A DNA stretch of 64,000 bases, from the NCBI GenBank assembly GCA_947652605.1, contig OX393583.1, positions 6,489,222 to 6,553,221 on the forward strand, written 5' to 3'. Positions 1 through 43,162 of this stretch are shown in pieces (the first letter of the stretch is position 1; each line of letters starts with the position of its first letter). Source of the DNA: Elmis aenea (Eukaryota > Arthropoda > Insecta > Coleoptera > Elmidae). The notes under the pieces were generated by a model. It saw only the letters and a list, made by a program, of their open reading frames with translations. It searched no databases and was not told the DNA's origin. The translations under genes were made by a program, and so were the position numbers.

Positions 1-1746
1 CTTGGGATAATTCACTTTGTTTTAAATTTTTAAAATAAAGGTGGTTAATTGTGGGTACATAGGGAACCAAATTCATAAGTTAAACCATTTTTGAAATAAA
101 TGTATTTGCACTTCTGTCTAACAATCAAATTTCTATTCACGAAAATAGTTATGATTTTGAAAGAAAATGCAAGTAAAATGTTCAAGCATAAAAATACTTT
201 AGGGAATATTCTTAAATACATATCCTATTAAATGAGTAAATTGTGGTACAACATGCACAAAGCTTTACAGAGAAAGAGAATTGCCTGACAAAGATAGTAT
301 GTTAATTACAATTGCACATTTTTAATTGGGCACTTGACCACAAAAGTTTTGACACTGAACGTACGCATCGAGGACAATAATCAAATAATGTTTAGTACAC
401 CAATGCATTAATAAATTAAAACCATTCACATTTTTTATGCCGTCGTTGTTAAAAATATAATCAAATGAAAGTTGGATTTTAACGTAGAAATTTCAAATAA
501 TTCCGAATCAAAATTTGCAACGCAAAGTGCACCTGGCGCTACTCAAGAATGTGTGTGCTCCCCACCAACAAAAGTCCTTCGCGCACCTAGTTCCGACATT
601 CAACTGGACTTGTTGTATCTTACAATAATACCGTTGGGGGGCGACACCTACCTGAGCTTAAAAATCAGATTAAGGAGGTGGCGTCCCCAATGATAAATAT
701 TGTGAAACAATGCAATTAAAAATAATGTCCAAACTTGAATGCGCAAACGACTTATGTAGGTGAGGCGCGTATTTGAGACGTTTATTTTAAAAGCAGCATT
801 TATGGTTATTTTGAGATATTAAATGTTTTGTACGAAAAACTCAAAATTAAAGTGGTTAAACAAAGTAATAGTGTTTTATTTCAATTAATATGTCTCAATA
901 CCACAAAGTAACGGCTAAACAAATTCTTCAGTTTTGTATTTTAACGAGCATAAAATTGTTTATGCTTATTGTAAAGAAATTTCACTTATATTTTTCTCAA
1001 TATACACTAATTTCGCACAGACGATAACGAATCGCCATTTTTCTTTACTGTAAAGTGACTTAAGCCATTTTCAAAATTAGTAGTTTATAAAAACTACGGA
1101 CTTATGTTGATTTTGTCCGATGTGTTTTACTGAAGTGATGTTTGATAAGACAGTAATTTAAGAAAATTGATGCGCAAATTATATAATAACAGCAGTTTAG
1201 ATAATGTATTTCATTATAAGTTTATTCAGGTAATTTTTATTATCATTAATATTCATAAAATACATAAACAATAAGTAAATTCATCAGTACATTTTGAAAA
1301 ATAAGTATAAGTAATTTATACCACGTATTTCATATAAAATTTTATTCATGTATTGAATCATTGTCATTAATATGAGTGAAGTCTTCAGACATTTCACTTT
1401 GTTTTAAATTTTTAAAACAACTGCAGTAAATTGGGGAGTATATAGGGAAGTCATCGTTATGCCTTTTTGAAAATAAATGTATTTGCACTTCTGTGAAACA
1501 ATAAAAGTTCTATTGACGAAAAAGTTGTGACTATGAAAGAAATTGCAAGTAAAATGTTGAAAGATAAAAATACCATACGGTTTTGTAATCGCAAACAGTT
1601 TTAACTCATTTTTCACAAGAAGTGACATGCGACTTACAAAATACACAGCCCAAATGTGAAGCAACAATAGGAAAATGCATACCAACTGCCAATTCTTCAT
1701 AAAACAGACTAAACATATTTTATTGGGTTCTTTTTTTTAAAAATAT
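1..1746. other. Left-flank AT-rich non-coding DNA with a diverged direct repeat
   Basis: No gene recognised. Bases 1-200 and about 1391-1580 are a diverged direct repeat (shared TTCACTTTGTTTTAAATTTT, then matching stretches such as ATGTATTTGCACTTCTGT). A 73-codon open frame at 472-693 with GC-richer sequence has no recognisable motif. The rest is simple AT-rich sequence. Confidence 0.5.
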
Positions 1747-2892
1747 ACATGGTGCCCATTTTTCTAACCTTTTATATGGGTAGCTCCGTTAATATTAAAG
1801 ATACAGAAACGTTTAAATAAGCAAATTTGTGCAGAAGAACTGCTACACTAACAATAAGAGGCAACAACTCCTAAATGTCACATCAAAAAAAAAAAACATC
1901 AACACGGGATATTTATTTCCGCGGAGGTGGTCCCCTTTCGGGTTCCTGTACTGCGACCTGTTGGTCTATTGTACCCTCTGGTGATAGCCCCTTAAAGAAG
2001 TCCTGTGTTTTTGAAAAACTCCAGGATTTTCTTTAAGGGTGTTTTTGTTAGCTCATCTTGGTTGGCTTTTTCCATCCCTAGAAGTCTGCGCCGATAGGGT
2101 GTGAATCCTTCACACTGGCATATTACGTGCAGAGGAGTTTCTTCTTCTTCACCACATCCTCTACATATATCGGTCTCAGAGAGCCCTATTATGTAGAAGT
2201 GTTTGTTTAACCCACAGTGCCCTGTGACAAGCCCTGTGGCTGCTCTGCTCATCCTGAGCATTTCTTCTGTCTTCTCTTTGGAGACCATTGACAGGATAGC
2301 CTTGGAATGGGCTTGTCCTGCAACTTTTTTCCAATGATCATTATGCTCTTGTCATTAAGACACCGCTTGGCTGTTCCATAGGACGTACCAACTGCGGGTT
2401 CTGGTCCGAAGAAAGGTGTCTCCCATCTATTAGTAGGCAGTGAACATGCAAAATGATTTTTGGTTATTAAAAAAAAAAAACTACAAGAGAAAAGTATAGC
2501 AAACCTGAAAAGAAAAAAAAAAACCGTTTTAATAAGGCCACAGCCAACTAAAACTTCCATTTAAAAAAAATAGAAGTTTGTGTTATTACTCGGAAATCGA
2601 CAGTGCTATGAAAATTTCGGTAACATTTTCAAAATCTACGTAAAAATATCTATAAAAGCCAATTTTTATTTTTGTTCTAGCTCATATGGTTACGGAATTA
2701 TTCAAGTTTGAAAAAATCGACCTGTTTTAGTTAGTTCAAAATATTTCAAAAAGTTGATGACGTAGGTCAAATTTAAAAATGGCATCAGATCTCCCTTTAA
2801 GTTCTGCACAATTTTGCTAATTTAAACATTTCTGTATCTTTAATATTAACGGTGTTACCGATACAACAGGTTAGAAAAATGGGCACCCTGTA
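1747..2892. mobile_element. Inverted-repeat DNA element (GTGCCCATTTTTC ends) with nested LINE tail
   Basis: The left end CATGGTGCCCATTTTTC and right end GAAAAATGGGCACCCTG are inverted, flanked by TA. The arms share the tract around AATATTAAAGATACAG and its reverse. A LINE 3' fragment (about 1908-2440, minus) lies between the arms. Relatives are at 42540-42893 and, truncated, at 43163-43386. Confidence 0.6.
1908..2440 (-). mobile_element. Non-LTR retrotransposon 3' fragment (RNase H tail and C-terminal zinc knuckle)
   Basis: Minus-strand frame 1992-2288 reads GHCGLNKHFYIIGLS then CRGCGEEEETPLHVICQC, the cysteine/histidine tail typical of insect LINE ORF2 proteins. Upstream, in another frame, ETPFFGPEPAVG is the end of the RNase H region. 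The frame shift between them and the missing RT show a dead, 5'-truncated copy. A sister copy is at 25220-25855. Confidence 0.75.
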
Positions 2893-3031
2893 TAGCCTTT
2901 CAATTTTTTTTTGTCGAAAATTCAAAATGTTAAACAACTTTCGATTCCAAATGTTAAACAAGTTTAAGATAATGCAAAACGACACAGGGAAGGACAAATA
3001 GGGCAATTGCTCTCCTCCCTAAAATCGAGTA

Positions 3032-3672
3032 CAGGGTGGTCCAAATTCGATGGGATTGCATGGGTATCTCGCTTAATAAGCAAGATAGAGAAACGGTTAA
3101 ATTACAAAAAATGTGCAGTTTTTTGGGAAAAACTCAAAACTATTGTCAAATATATTCTATCATTTTCTGTTTTTCTTGATTTTTTTTGTTTTCACAGCCT
3201 ACTTTTTGCTTTTCATCTTTAAAAAAATTGAAAAACCTTTGTAACTTGCGTATTATTGAAAATAAATACATGAACCCTTATATATTTGAAATGAGAAAAA
3301 AATAAGGAATTTAAATAGGCCATAGCCAACTACGGCTTCTATTTAAAAAAAGGTAAGTTTGTGTCATAACTTTTTAACGGCGGGCGCAAAAATTTTTTTT
3401 TTAGTGTAATCAAACTTAACATAAAAATATCTAAAAATATTGTTAATAAACTTTTTCGACATTTACAACAATAACGGAGATATGACACATTATTCATATG
3501 ACAAAAAAACAGTTTTTCTCTAATATCTCAAAAACCGGAAATGATAGAATATTTTTGAAAACGGTTCTGAGTATGCCCCAAAAAACTGCCCACTTTTGGT
3601 AATTTAACCATTCCTTTATCTTGACTATTAAGCGAGATACCCATGCAATCCCATCGAATTTGGACCACCCCG
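3032..3672. mobile_element. MITE (CAGGGTGGTCC ends, TA target duplication), copy 1 only
   Basis: Inverted ends CAGGGTGGTCCAAATTCGAT and, reversed, ATCGAATTTGGACCACCCCG, flanked by TA on both sides. Copy 2 has the uninterrupted site AATCGAGTACTCTATT at about 43515. TA duplication plus a non-coding interior fits a Tc1/mariner-type MITE. A related element is at 32400-32825. Confidence 0.8.
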
Positions 3673-4023
3673 TACTCTATTATTGACCAAATGAAAGAGG
3701 GTCAAGTTTAAAGTTTGTTTAAGTTTTATTTTAATGGACGATCATTTGCGTGCAATCTGCCTGCAAGCTTTGCCCCCCCCCCCTAGATAATTTTCCGCCC
3801 AGGCGACCTGCCAAAGAGCAAACTTCAACGAATTATGTGAAACATTAAAAATAACAATACAAAACACAATAATATTCAAACCTTTAAAAAATTGTTCCCT
3901 TACAATATTTTTGCAAAGTTTTAAACATTTTGCAATTGGCTTTTAGGAAAGTCTTAAGTTAAGTATTTTTTTGCAGTCGGCGCGGCGTTAGGAAAAAATA
4001 AACGTCCATATAAGTATCAAAGT

Positions 4024-4029
4024 TTTATT
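4024..4029 (-). terminator. Candidate polyadenylation signal of FAS copy 1
   Basis: AATAAA on the minus strand about 130 nt past the stop codon. The same hexamer is at 43874-43879 in copy 2. The 3' flank shared by the copies (2663-4160 and 43163-44010) contains other AT-rich hexamers, so the choice is tentative. Confidence 0.4.
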
Positions 4030-4160
4030 ATTTCATTAATTGCTATTAACAAATCCAGATGTTGTCCACTTAAAATTACATCCTCTTTCCAATTTCTTAA
4101 TAAAATACTTCTTACCACTATATTTACACATATTTTTCCCTTTTTTAATAGCTTATTTGC

Positions 4161-35308
<31,148 letters not shown>

Positions 35309-35579
35309 ATCTTAAACGGACGAAAATAGGAATGTTAATTTCTTTATGAATAAAGAAAACCCAGTTTTGTTGATTTTACTGAAAAACGAAGAAATGAATA
35401 TAAACTAAAAAACTCATTGCCATAAAAATTGAGGTTGGTTAAAATGTGTACGTAAAATTAAAAAAGTTTTGTTGAAAATGATCCACAAAGATAAAAGTCG
35501 CAATTCCATGTCTACCTAATACAATAACTTCTAATAACTTTGCCGATTTTATTCTGAGAAAACAAAACAAAAAAAAAGC

Positions 35580-36286
35580 TTGGGTTCTCGTTATTCGAGG
35601 GCCACTATGGGGATCTCGTAAACGGTAAGAGTTACGACTTCGGTTAAATAAGGGCAAAGTTGTATATTCAGTTGCTTAATAATTTGAAGCAAACAGAACT
35701 TATCTAGCTCTTTTAGTTTTTGAGAAATAGGGAAAAAAGTAAAAATGTGGATTTTTGTTTTTTGCCCATAACTTTTTCATTTGATTTCTAATTTAATTTC
35801 TGTAAAATCTTTTTCATGGCGATTTTTTGCAAGGAATCAGAATCCCCAATTATATTTTCCGTGCGACGTTTCGATTTTTAAAAACCATCATCATGTCAAT
35901 TTTTTCTTATAGACGCTATATCTGATTTTAACGCCAATTTGTAGAGCATTTTTGTCTGAATTCGAAAATGTATAACACTTGGGACTTTTTTGAAACAATT
36001 GTTGTTAAAAATGGCAAAAACAAATATTTAATTTAAAACAAATCCTAATCGGCATGGTAAATAATTGTCTTTTCTCTTTTTCCTTGAAAGCACGTAAGTA
36101 AACCGCATGAAATTACTATTAAAGGGATTTAATTAAAAAAATAGGTAATAATAAATATGTTAGGAATGCATTAACATTGTTCACTTATTAGCAAATATTT
36201 TTAGAATATTTTCTTTGGTTAAGTAATAAATTTCTCTAACGAGTTTACGAGATCCCCATAGTGGCCCTCCAAAAACGAGAACCCTG
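35580..36286. mobile_element. Fold-back MITE about 270 bp upstream of the FAS start codon
   Basis: Arms GGGTTCTCGTT...GGGCCACTATGGGGATCTCG and the complement near 36247-36286, ending ACCCTGTATA. It occupies the region where a proximal promoter or 5' UTR intron would be expected. Confidence 0.7.
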
Positions 36287-36289
36287 TAT

Positions 36290-37590
36290 ACTACTTAAAA
36301 AAACAAACATTCAAAGTACAGGAAACATTGTGAAACTTGCCAATGTAGATTTTTTTGTAAGATACACTTAATCGGAAAAAATTGAAGAACAAGTTAAAGA
36401 TCTTTCCCGTTTCAAATTTTGTATAATTCATTTGTTTTCTACTGTTATTTGTTTCATTGTTTTGGTTTAATAAGGTAATTTCATTAATATTTTTAATTGT
36501 TATTAAATTATTATGCAGTAAAATCTTACCGTTGGTAAATATTCTAAAGCACTAAGCTTCTAGATGTTTTTAACTGCAAATTATATCTTTCACAACCGTT
36601 TGGAAAGAATGTAACCAACTGAAGACGTGGAAGCAATTGCAGTTAAATATATAATGTAGTGTGCAACTTCAGGAAACTAAACGCAAAAAACCTAAACATT
36701 AGAATACAAAGCAAAGCATTTTCCATTTTTACATATTTTATATCTATAGAAAAACTGAATATTCTGCATTAAAAGTGAGATTTCGGTAAATAAAGACGAA
36801 ATGATTTTAAAATTACTGTAACGGCCAATCAAAACTTCAGATAAATGTTCAAGATAATAATGCTTCCAATTCCTTCTTGACCTTCTTCTCTATAACGATA
36901 ATCAATTCCATATCCTTTGGTCTTCTATCATCCTACAATCGTAGTCTTTTAACTTCTATTGTTTCTGTTATATTTACATTAGGGTGGCTCTTATTTATCG
37001 TTTATTGAAATATTAGTGGGTCACTCCCAATTTTAACTGTAGAAAAACTCGTAGCAAGAAAATTTCAGATCATTTGAGCAATGTTTAGAGGTTGCAAAAA
37101 TGGTTTGAAATTTAGCATTGTTAGTACGAGGGGTCACTTTTATATTCGCGGAATGGGGTAGAAAGACACTGAAAGGTTCAAGTTTTATAGTTTTATTTTT
37201 TAATATATTCTTCTCGAACACCTGCATTTGTTAGATCTTCCGATTAATTTTTCTAGACCTTTATAAAAATAAATAAGTTTTAGTCGACCATTTTCCGCAT
37301 TATCGGCGCCAGAAATTGCTCCATAAGCTAATTTTTGAGTTCTTCGATAGACCTTTTTCCCAAAGTTTTCATTTTTATACACTTATGCTTTCCGTTGCTT
37401 TGTAAATTAATTTTTGTTTGTGTTTAGTTGGTCCCATAATAAATTTTTTGCGAGTTATATAAAATATGATTTAATTATTTAAGAAGAAATGCTAAAAAAA
37501 AGTATTTAGAGCTAATTAAAAGAACATGGAAGCAGAATTCAAATAACTTAGAGAATTGTAATAAAAGTATTGGACAAAAAATATAATCCA
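36290..37590. other. Intergenic AT-rich DNA, no gene recognised
   Basis: Upstream of FAS copy 1. Short minus-strand frames near 37033-37382 have no known motif or splice support. No promoter element could be assigned. Confidence 0.4.
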
Positions 37591-37594
37591 TATA

Positions 37595-38593
37595 CAGGGT
37601 GTGTAAAAATTGGCGGAAGCGCTACACGTGGCGATGTTCTTCGTAAAATTCTAAGTCGAAAATCTTAATACGAAAATGTTGTACCATGCTTGCTGTGTCT
37701 GCAAGAGGTCCTCAAAGTTTTGACATTTAGTCCTTTAATAAGCGTTACTATTTAATACTTGCAAATGAAAAAGCTGCAATTTGGAATAAAAATAAATTTC
37801 GAATAGTATTTTTTCCTAGATATTGTGTTCTTCCTTTCAAAAATTGGTGTTGAAAATATGTAAATCACTGATTTGAATGAAAATAATACACATGGCAACA
37901 TTGTCATTAGCTGTCATCTCTGTTTTTCTCGTAATTATTTTTAGTTTGTGTTTTACGATACCCAAAAGTTTGCAGCTATGTTTACGAACTGAAGGCTTTC
38001 AGTTCGAACAAAAATTGTTAATACCTAAGTAAAAATTGCTGATAAAAAAATGTCCAAACGCAAATCAATGTATGCAATGTTGCCAATTTTTTTTTCTTTA
38101 AATGGTTCCTGAGGCTATAGGAAGCATGGTTCAACATTTTTGTATCAAGATTTTCGACTTAGAATTTTAAAGGTGCATTTAAATCAGAGCGAACAGAACC
38201 GAACGAACGAACGAAGGGGTTTTTAGGTATTCGTTCGTTCGGTCGTTCTCTGCGCAATGCAATGTGAACGAACATTCGCATTCCGCATTCGTCGATGATC
38301 CGCGCTAGTGTGAAAAATAAACCATGTCGGATAGAGTATAGAGAATTCGCTAGCTACAAAATGCACCATGCAAATCGAGCACGAACTTCCTTTGATGATT
38401 CGCTTGTTTACCGACACGCGACGGAACCTGTGCGAACGCGAACGAATTCGTTCGCTCGCCTTCGCTTCGCCATGCAAATTGCGCGAGCTTGACCGAACGA
38501 ATTCGTTCGTTCGCTTCTGTTCGCTCTGATTTAAATGCACCTTTAGAAGAACATCGTCGCTTGTAGCGCTTCCGCCAATTTATACACACCCTG
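37595..38593. mobile_element. MITE with CAGGGTGTGTA ends, itself carrying an insertion
   Basis: Same family as 23553-24167, TA on both sides. A second inverted-repeat element (38170-38543) is inserted near its right end. Confidence 0.8.
38170..38543. mobile_element. 374-bp palindromic element, GAACGAAC-rich
   Basis: Ends AAGGTGCATTTAAATCAGAG and the complement, flanked by TA (38168-38169, 38544-38545). The interior is full of CGAACGAA/TTCGTTCG repeats, so each arm can fold on itself. The open frames over it on both strands are products of the palindrome. Confidence 0.8.
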
Positions 38594-38938
38594 TATAATC
38601 AAACAAGGAACTTTTTCAAAAAATAACACAGCAGTTGTATGTAAAAACTATACTTTTACATAATATATGCAGTTTCCTCTGCGAGTTATGTGTTAGTAGT
38701 GATAAAGGTTACTTTTATAAATATGCATTGAGTTAGTTTTTTTTTAATATGCAGAAATACCAGGTAGCATCATAGAAGCTAAAGTGTACTTTGTTAAGTA
38801 ATAGTTTTAAGTTTGTTTTGTTTTTGATTTATTGCCAGAAACGTTTATTTAGGTGATTTATTTGGGCTTAATGCGATCTGAAAAAGAAAAAATAGTAAAT
38901 AAGCTACTTTATGAGATTTATTGACACAAATTTTTATA

Positions 38939-39908
38939 CAGTATGTCCCAGATAACATTTCCCGCATGGAGATCTCGTTGATTATAAGGGATCAGGTTTG
39001 CTTAAATTAGATGAATTATTCCCAAGTATGACGGGAACCACAAACAATTTTTAAAAGTACAAAATCCATCGTGCTTCAAATGTTATAGCAAAAAATATGA
39101 AACTGTTGAATTTCTTTTTTCTCTGGTAACTTTTTCGTCTTAATCATTAGATCAATGTTATAAGTAATTTTTTAAGTCTGTTTTATACTATACTATTTTT
39201 TCGTTTAAGAAAATCGTATACGATTTTTATAAAAAAAAATCGTTCAAGAACTTAGCATGGAAAATATGAACCATTTACATTGCACTATTTTTTGGTACGA
39301 AAACTCCAATATATTTTGGTTACTTTTTAGTAACTTTTATCATATTTTGTTGGCACCTTGAGTAACCATGTCAAATGTTCAATTTGATCACAGAACAGAA
39401 AGCGAATCATTTTCAAATTTAACGTATATTTAACGCTTGTTCCATTCTACATATTTATTCCTACAAAATAAATTTTGAGGGATTATAACGGTAATAAGTA
39501 GTATTTAACATCGTTTGATAGTTTCAGTTAACCTTACCCACAAATAACATGCGGTCATATACAGTTACAGTAGAATACGCATGCGCCCATGCTAAAATTG
39601 GACGCATTTAGGGCACGTAGTAATTTCGTACGAATTTTTCGTTCAAGATTTTTAATTTATGATTGACACCGTAATAGAAAAAATAGTACAGTGTAAAACA
39701 GACTTCAGAGCACTTTTTAATGGAGAATGTAACTGTTATTTTAGATCTTTTTTATAACTTACCATTCTGAAGCACGAAGAATTTCGTACTTCTAAAAATT
39801 TATTGTAGCTCCTCTTATACTTAGTAATAATTCATCTAATTTAAGCAAACCTGTATCTCTTACAATAAGCGAGATCCCCATGCTGGAAATGTTATCTGGG
39901 ACACCCTG
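38939..39908. mobile_element. 0.97-kb inverted-repeat element (GATAACATTT ends)
   Basis: Left CAGTATGTCCCAGATAACATT and right complement ATGTTATCTGGGACACCCTG. Related ends appear at about 12360-12378 and 52240-52264. Confidence 0.7.
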
Positions 39909-41431
39909 CATATTGCAAGGAAAGAAATGTTCCCAAAATAATAAATAAATGATTTTTTCATGTCCTTTACACAGATACTGTTTTGTGCAAAATTATTGTA
40001 TACAGGGTGTTTTTAGCCATGGATAATTTCGTTAGTTATTACAAATAATTCCAAAATACCTTATACAGTGCTGGGCGAAAGTCTGGATACAGGCAAATAT
40101 TTACAGTGCTATTGAAAATAAAATTTGTTGTCTGGTATTACCGTACGTTTCGGATTTCACGCGAGTATTGAGGTTGAGTTACTACTTCCTGTTTGACCGG
40201 AAACATACAAAAAGTTTGAAATGTAAACAACGTTATTTGATAAAGGATTTAGTAGGGATCTTAAAAATATATGGTTTGGTATGTTTATAATATTCACTAT
40301 GGAGATGTTTAAAAAATAAATAACCAATTGTCCTTTACTTAAAACAAAATATAGTACAAAAAAAAAACAATTTCCAAAATTAACATAACAATGATAGTAT
40401 CACGCCTGGCATCAATTATTTTATTTTACTTTGTAAATGAATAACATTGCCCAAACCCTGACACAATATTTACTAAAACATGTAATACTGCCAAAGGGCC
40501 AAGTTACGAGGATTTCAAATTTAGTAAACATTAAAATATTACGGTCATAACTTGGAGTACAATGTCAATGTTTGGGTTTTGTCAATCAACAAACGATTTG
40601 TTGATAGATTTGACAATCATAAATAGAACACATTACTTGACAAGGATGAAACTTCAATAAAAAAAAAAATGACAACAGAAACCTAAAATTTTGGTACAGT
40701 CGCGTTTAGTTAGTTAAGAACCACCTAGAAATGTATAGGTTTATAATTTATAAATAGTTAAAACAGCAAATAGCTGAATTATTTTTGCATGCACTGCATT
40801 GTGTGTAAATTAGCACTAAATAAAAATTGACGTATTTTGACCCAGAAGTTCAATACCGTTTCAAACAATACGAGTAGCAAATTATGTATTAATGTTAATG
40901 TCTAACTTTTAAAGAGAATTTGAGCGATGTTACAATTGTTGTAGCTATTATGTTCGCAACTGTGCGTTGGTGGCAAAAGTATATTCCTTCAAGTTTATCA
41001 ATCAGACCGGTCAAGGACAACAGGTAACTAATAATTTGTGATTGAGAGTTTTAAGAAATGCTTTAAATAATGTTAAAACTTCTTGAAATACAGCAGTTCC
41101 ACGTTTGCATTTTTAGAGATAGAGTTTTGGTGTTTATTTAGTGGGTCTATTATCTCAATAAAATAAATATAGACAGATGTACAGATATTGTGACGGACCG
41201 CCCTATACAACGCCCTGCACTGTTTGGGAAGAGTACTTATTCCTCATACTTATTATTGTCAATTATGGCTCTTGATCGTCTTTATAAGATGGTAAGATCA
41301 TCAAATGTTGCTTTACTTGATACACAGATCTAGAGTAATTATTACATAGTAGGAAACAAAGGAAGCACAACAACTTTAACAACAAACTTCTATATTTTTC
41401 AATTGGTTGTACAGTGTTCAGTGGTTAATTC
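39909..41431. other. Intergenic DNA with decayed repeat ends
   Basis: A CAGGGTGTTTTTAGCC end at about 40005 and a TACAGTGCTGGGCGAAAGTCTGG end at about 40063, the latter related to the 16312 family. No gene seen; the remainder to 41431 holds nothing recognisable. Confidence 0.45.
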
Positions 41432-41452
41432 TTAACACTTTCGCTACCCATA

Positions 41453-41468
41453 GGCTCATATATGAGCC
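41453..41468. repeat. 16-bp perfect palindrome by a TTAA-flanked end
   Basis: GGCTCATATATGAGCC, followed 20 bp later by a similar TTATATATGAGCC. It sits behind TTAACACTTTCGCTACCC at 41432; TTAA is the piggyBac target, but the opposite end was not found. Confidence 0.5.
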
Positions 41469-41579
41469 ACCTGATTCTAAGAGCTTATATATGAGCCATA
41501 GGTAGAAAAGTAGTCACTATTTAGTTGCTCCATGAAGTCTATTACTACCATATTAGATGGTGGCCTATAGGAGTGCATG

Positions 41580-42360
41580 AAGTTGGCGCGCCAACGAACG
41601 CCGCAAATTTTAAAATTATTTTTATCTTTTGGCGCCTAATATGCGCCCAAATGCACCCTAAAATTTTTTAATTTTGCTTAACGAGTTACCGAGATATAGC
41701 TTAATTAATTAAGTGGCGTGCCAACCATGCTGCCACGCCAACTATTTCCGAAAATTCTGAAATTCGTCATATCCATATGCGCCCAACTGCGCCCTAAAAT
41801 TTTTTAATTTTGTTTAACGGGTTACCGAGATATAGCTAATTAATTAAGTGGCGTGCCAACTTCACACTGGCACGCCACCTATTTCCGAAAATTCTGAAAT
41901 TCGTCATCCATTAGCGCCCAATATGCGCCCAGATGCGCCCTAAAAATTTTTAATTTTGCTCAATGGGTTACCGAGATATAGCTTAATAATTAAGTGGCGT
42001 GCCAACTTCACGCTGGCACGTCAACTATTTCCAAACATTCTGAGATTTGTCTTATCCTTAACCGCCCAATATGCGCCCAAATGCGCCCTAAATTTTTTTA
42101 ATTTTGTTCAACGGGTTACCGAGATATAGCTAATTAATTAAGTGGCGTGCCAACTTCACACTGGCACGCCAACTATTTCTGAAAATTCTGAAATTCATCT
42201 TATTCTATTGCGCCCAATATGCGCCCTAAATTTCTTAAAAATATCTTTACTAGTTGCCGAGTTATGATCAATCAATTAATTAATTAAGAAGGGCGAAGTT
42301 GGCACGCCAATTATCACCAAAAATCTAAATGCGTGGTCACTCTTTAGCGCCCAATATGCG
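41580..42360. repeat. Tandem repeat array, about 140-bp unit, five copies
   Basis: The marker GTTACCGAGATATAGC recurs at 41685, 41821, 41967 and 42115, and degenerate at 42253, spacing 136-148 bp. Each unit has a GCGCCCAATATGCGCCCAAATG box and most have a hairpin of TGGCGTGCCA and TGGCACGCCA. Non-coding. Confidence 0.85.
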
Positions 42361-42529
42361 AAATGATTTTAAACAGTTCAAGGTTTTATTTTCAATATAA
42401 ACAATTATTTTCTAAATCTAAATCAAATCGAAACCAGCTTAAATTTTGTATTTATCAGCGCTATAGATGCTGCAGTTTTTGATATCCTAATATTCAATTG
42501 AAATAACTCTAAAGATTTACAAACACTAA

Positions 42530-43162
42530 CCATAAAATTTATTAAACAATATTTTGTTCTAATAAAGCCACAGCCAACTATGACTGCCATTTAAAAAAAT
42601 GCAAGTTTGTGTTATAACTCGGAAATCGAGCGTGCTATGAAAATTTCATTAACATATTTAAAATCCACGTAAAAACATCTATAAAAGCCAAATTGTGCTT
42701 TTGTTCTAGCTCATTGGCTTACGGAATTACTCAAGTTTGAAAAAAATCGACCTTTTTCAGTTGTTTCAAAATATTTCAAGAAAGTTGACGTAGGTCAAAT
42801 TTGAAAATGGCTAATTTGCTAATTTAAATGTTTTGTATCTTTAATATTAACGGAGTTACCCATACAACGGGTTGGAAAAATGGGCACCCTGTATATTTAG
42901 GTTCATTGAAAAAAAAAACACATAATAAATAATAACTTTGTATATATTTCAAAAATAGATAGGATACAATTTTCTCTTATTTAATTTTAAGACTTGTTTT
43001 ACCCACAAAAACGAATAACATAATATTTGTCTCACAAGATTGTTTTAAAGATCAAGGCCTGTATTTATTGCATCAAGAGCATCCAAACTAAATGTTTTAC
43101 AGAGTTGTACGTGCCACTGGTCATTTCCTTCGGAAAAATAGGGGAAAAACTGAAAATTTTTA
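42530..43162. repeat. Half of a GTGCCCATTTTTC-family element and unique spacer before the duplication junction
   Basis: 42540-42893 matches the right half of the element at 1747-2892 and ends ATGGGCACCCTG. 42894-43162 is spacer with no recognised feature. From 43163 the sequence re-enters the same family at the position equal to about 2663. Confidence 0.6.

Noticed and set aside
472..693. 73-codon plus-strand frame
   Set aside because: No motif, no second copy, no splice context; could be chance in slightly GC-richer DNA.
37033..37382. Two overlapping minus-strand frames upstream of FAS
   Set aside because: No homology recognised and no splice phase link to exon 1; left as intergenic.
38223..38589. 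Arg/Ser-rich frames on both strands
   Set aside because: Come from CGAACGAA repeats in a palindrome.
41580..42360. Possible CRISPR-like array
   Set aside because: Units are about 140 bp and homologous throughout, with no short repeat/unique spacer pattern, and the genome is eukaryotic.
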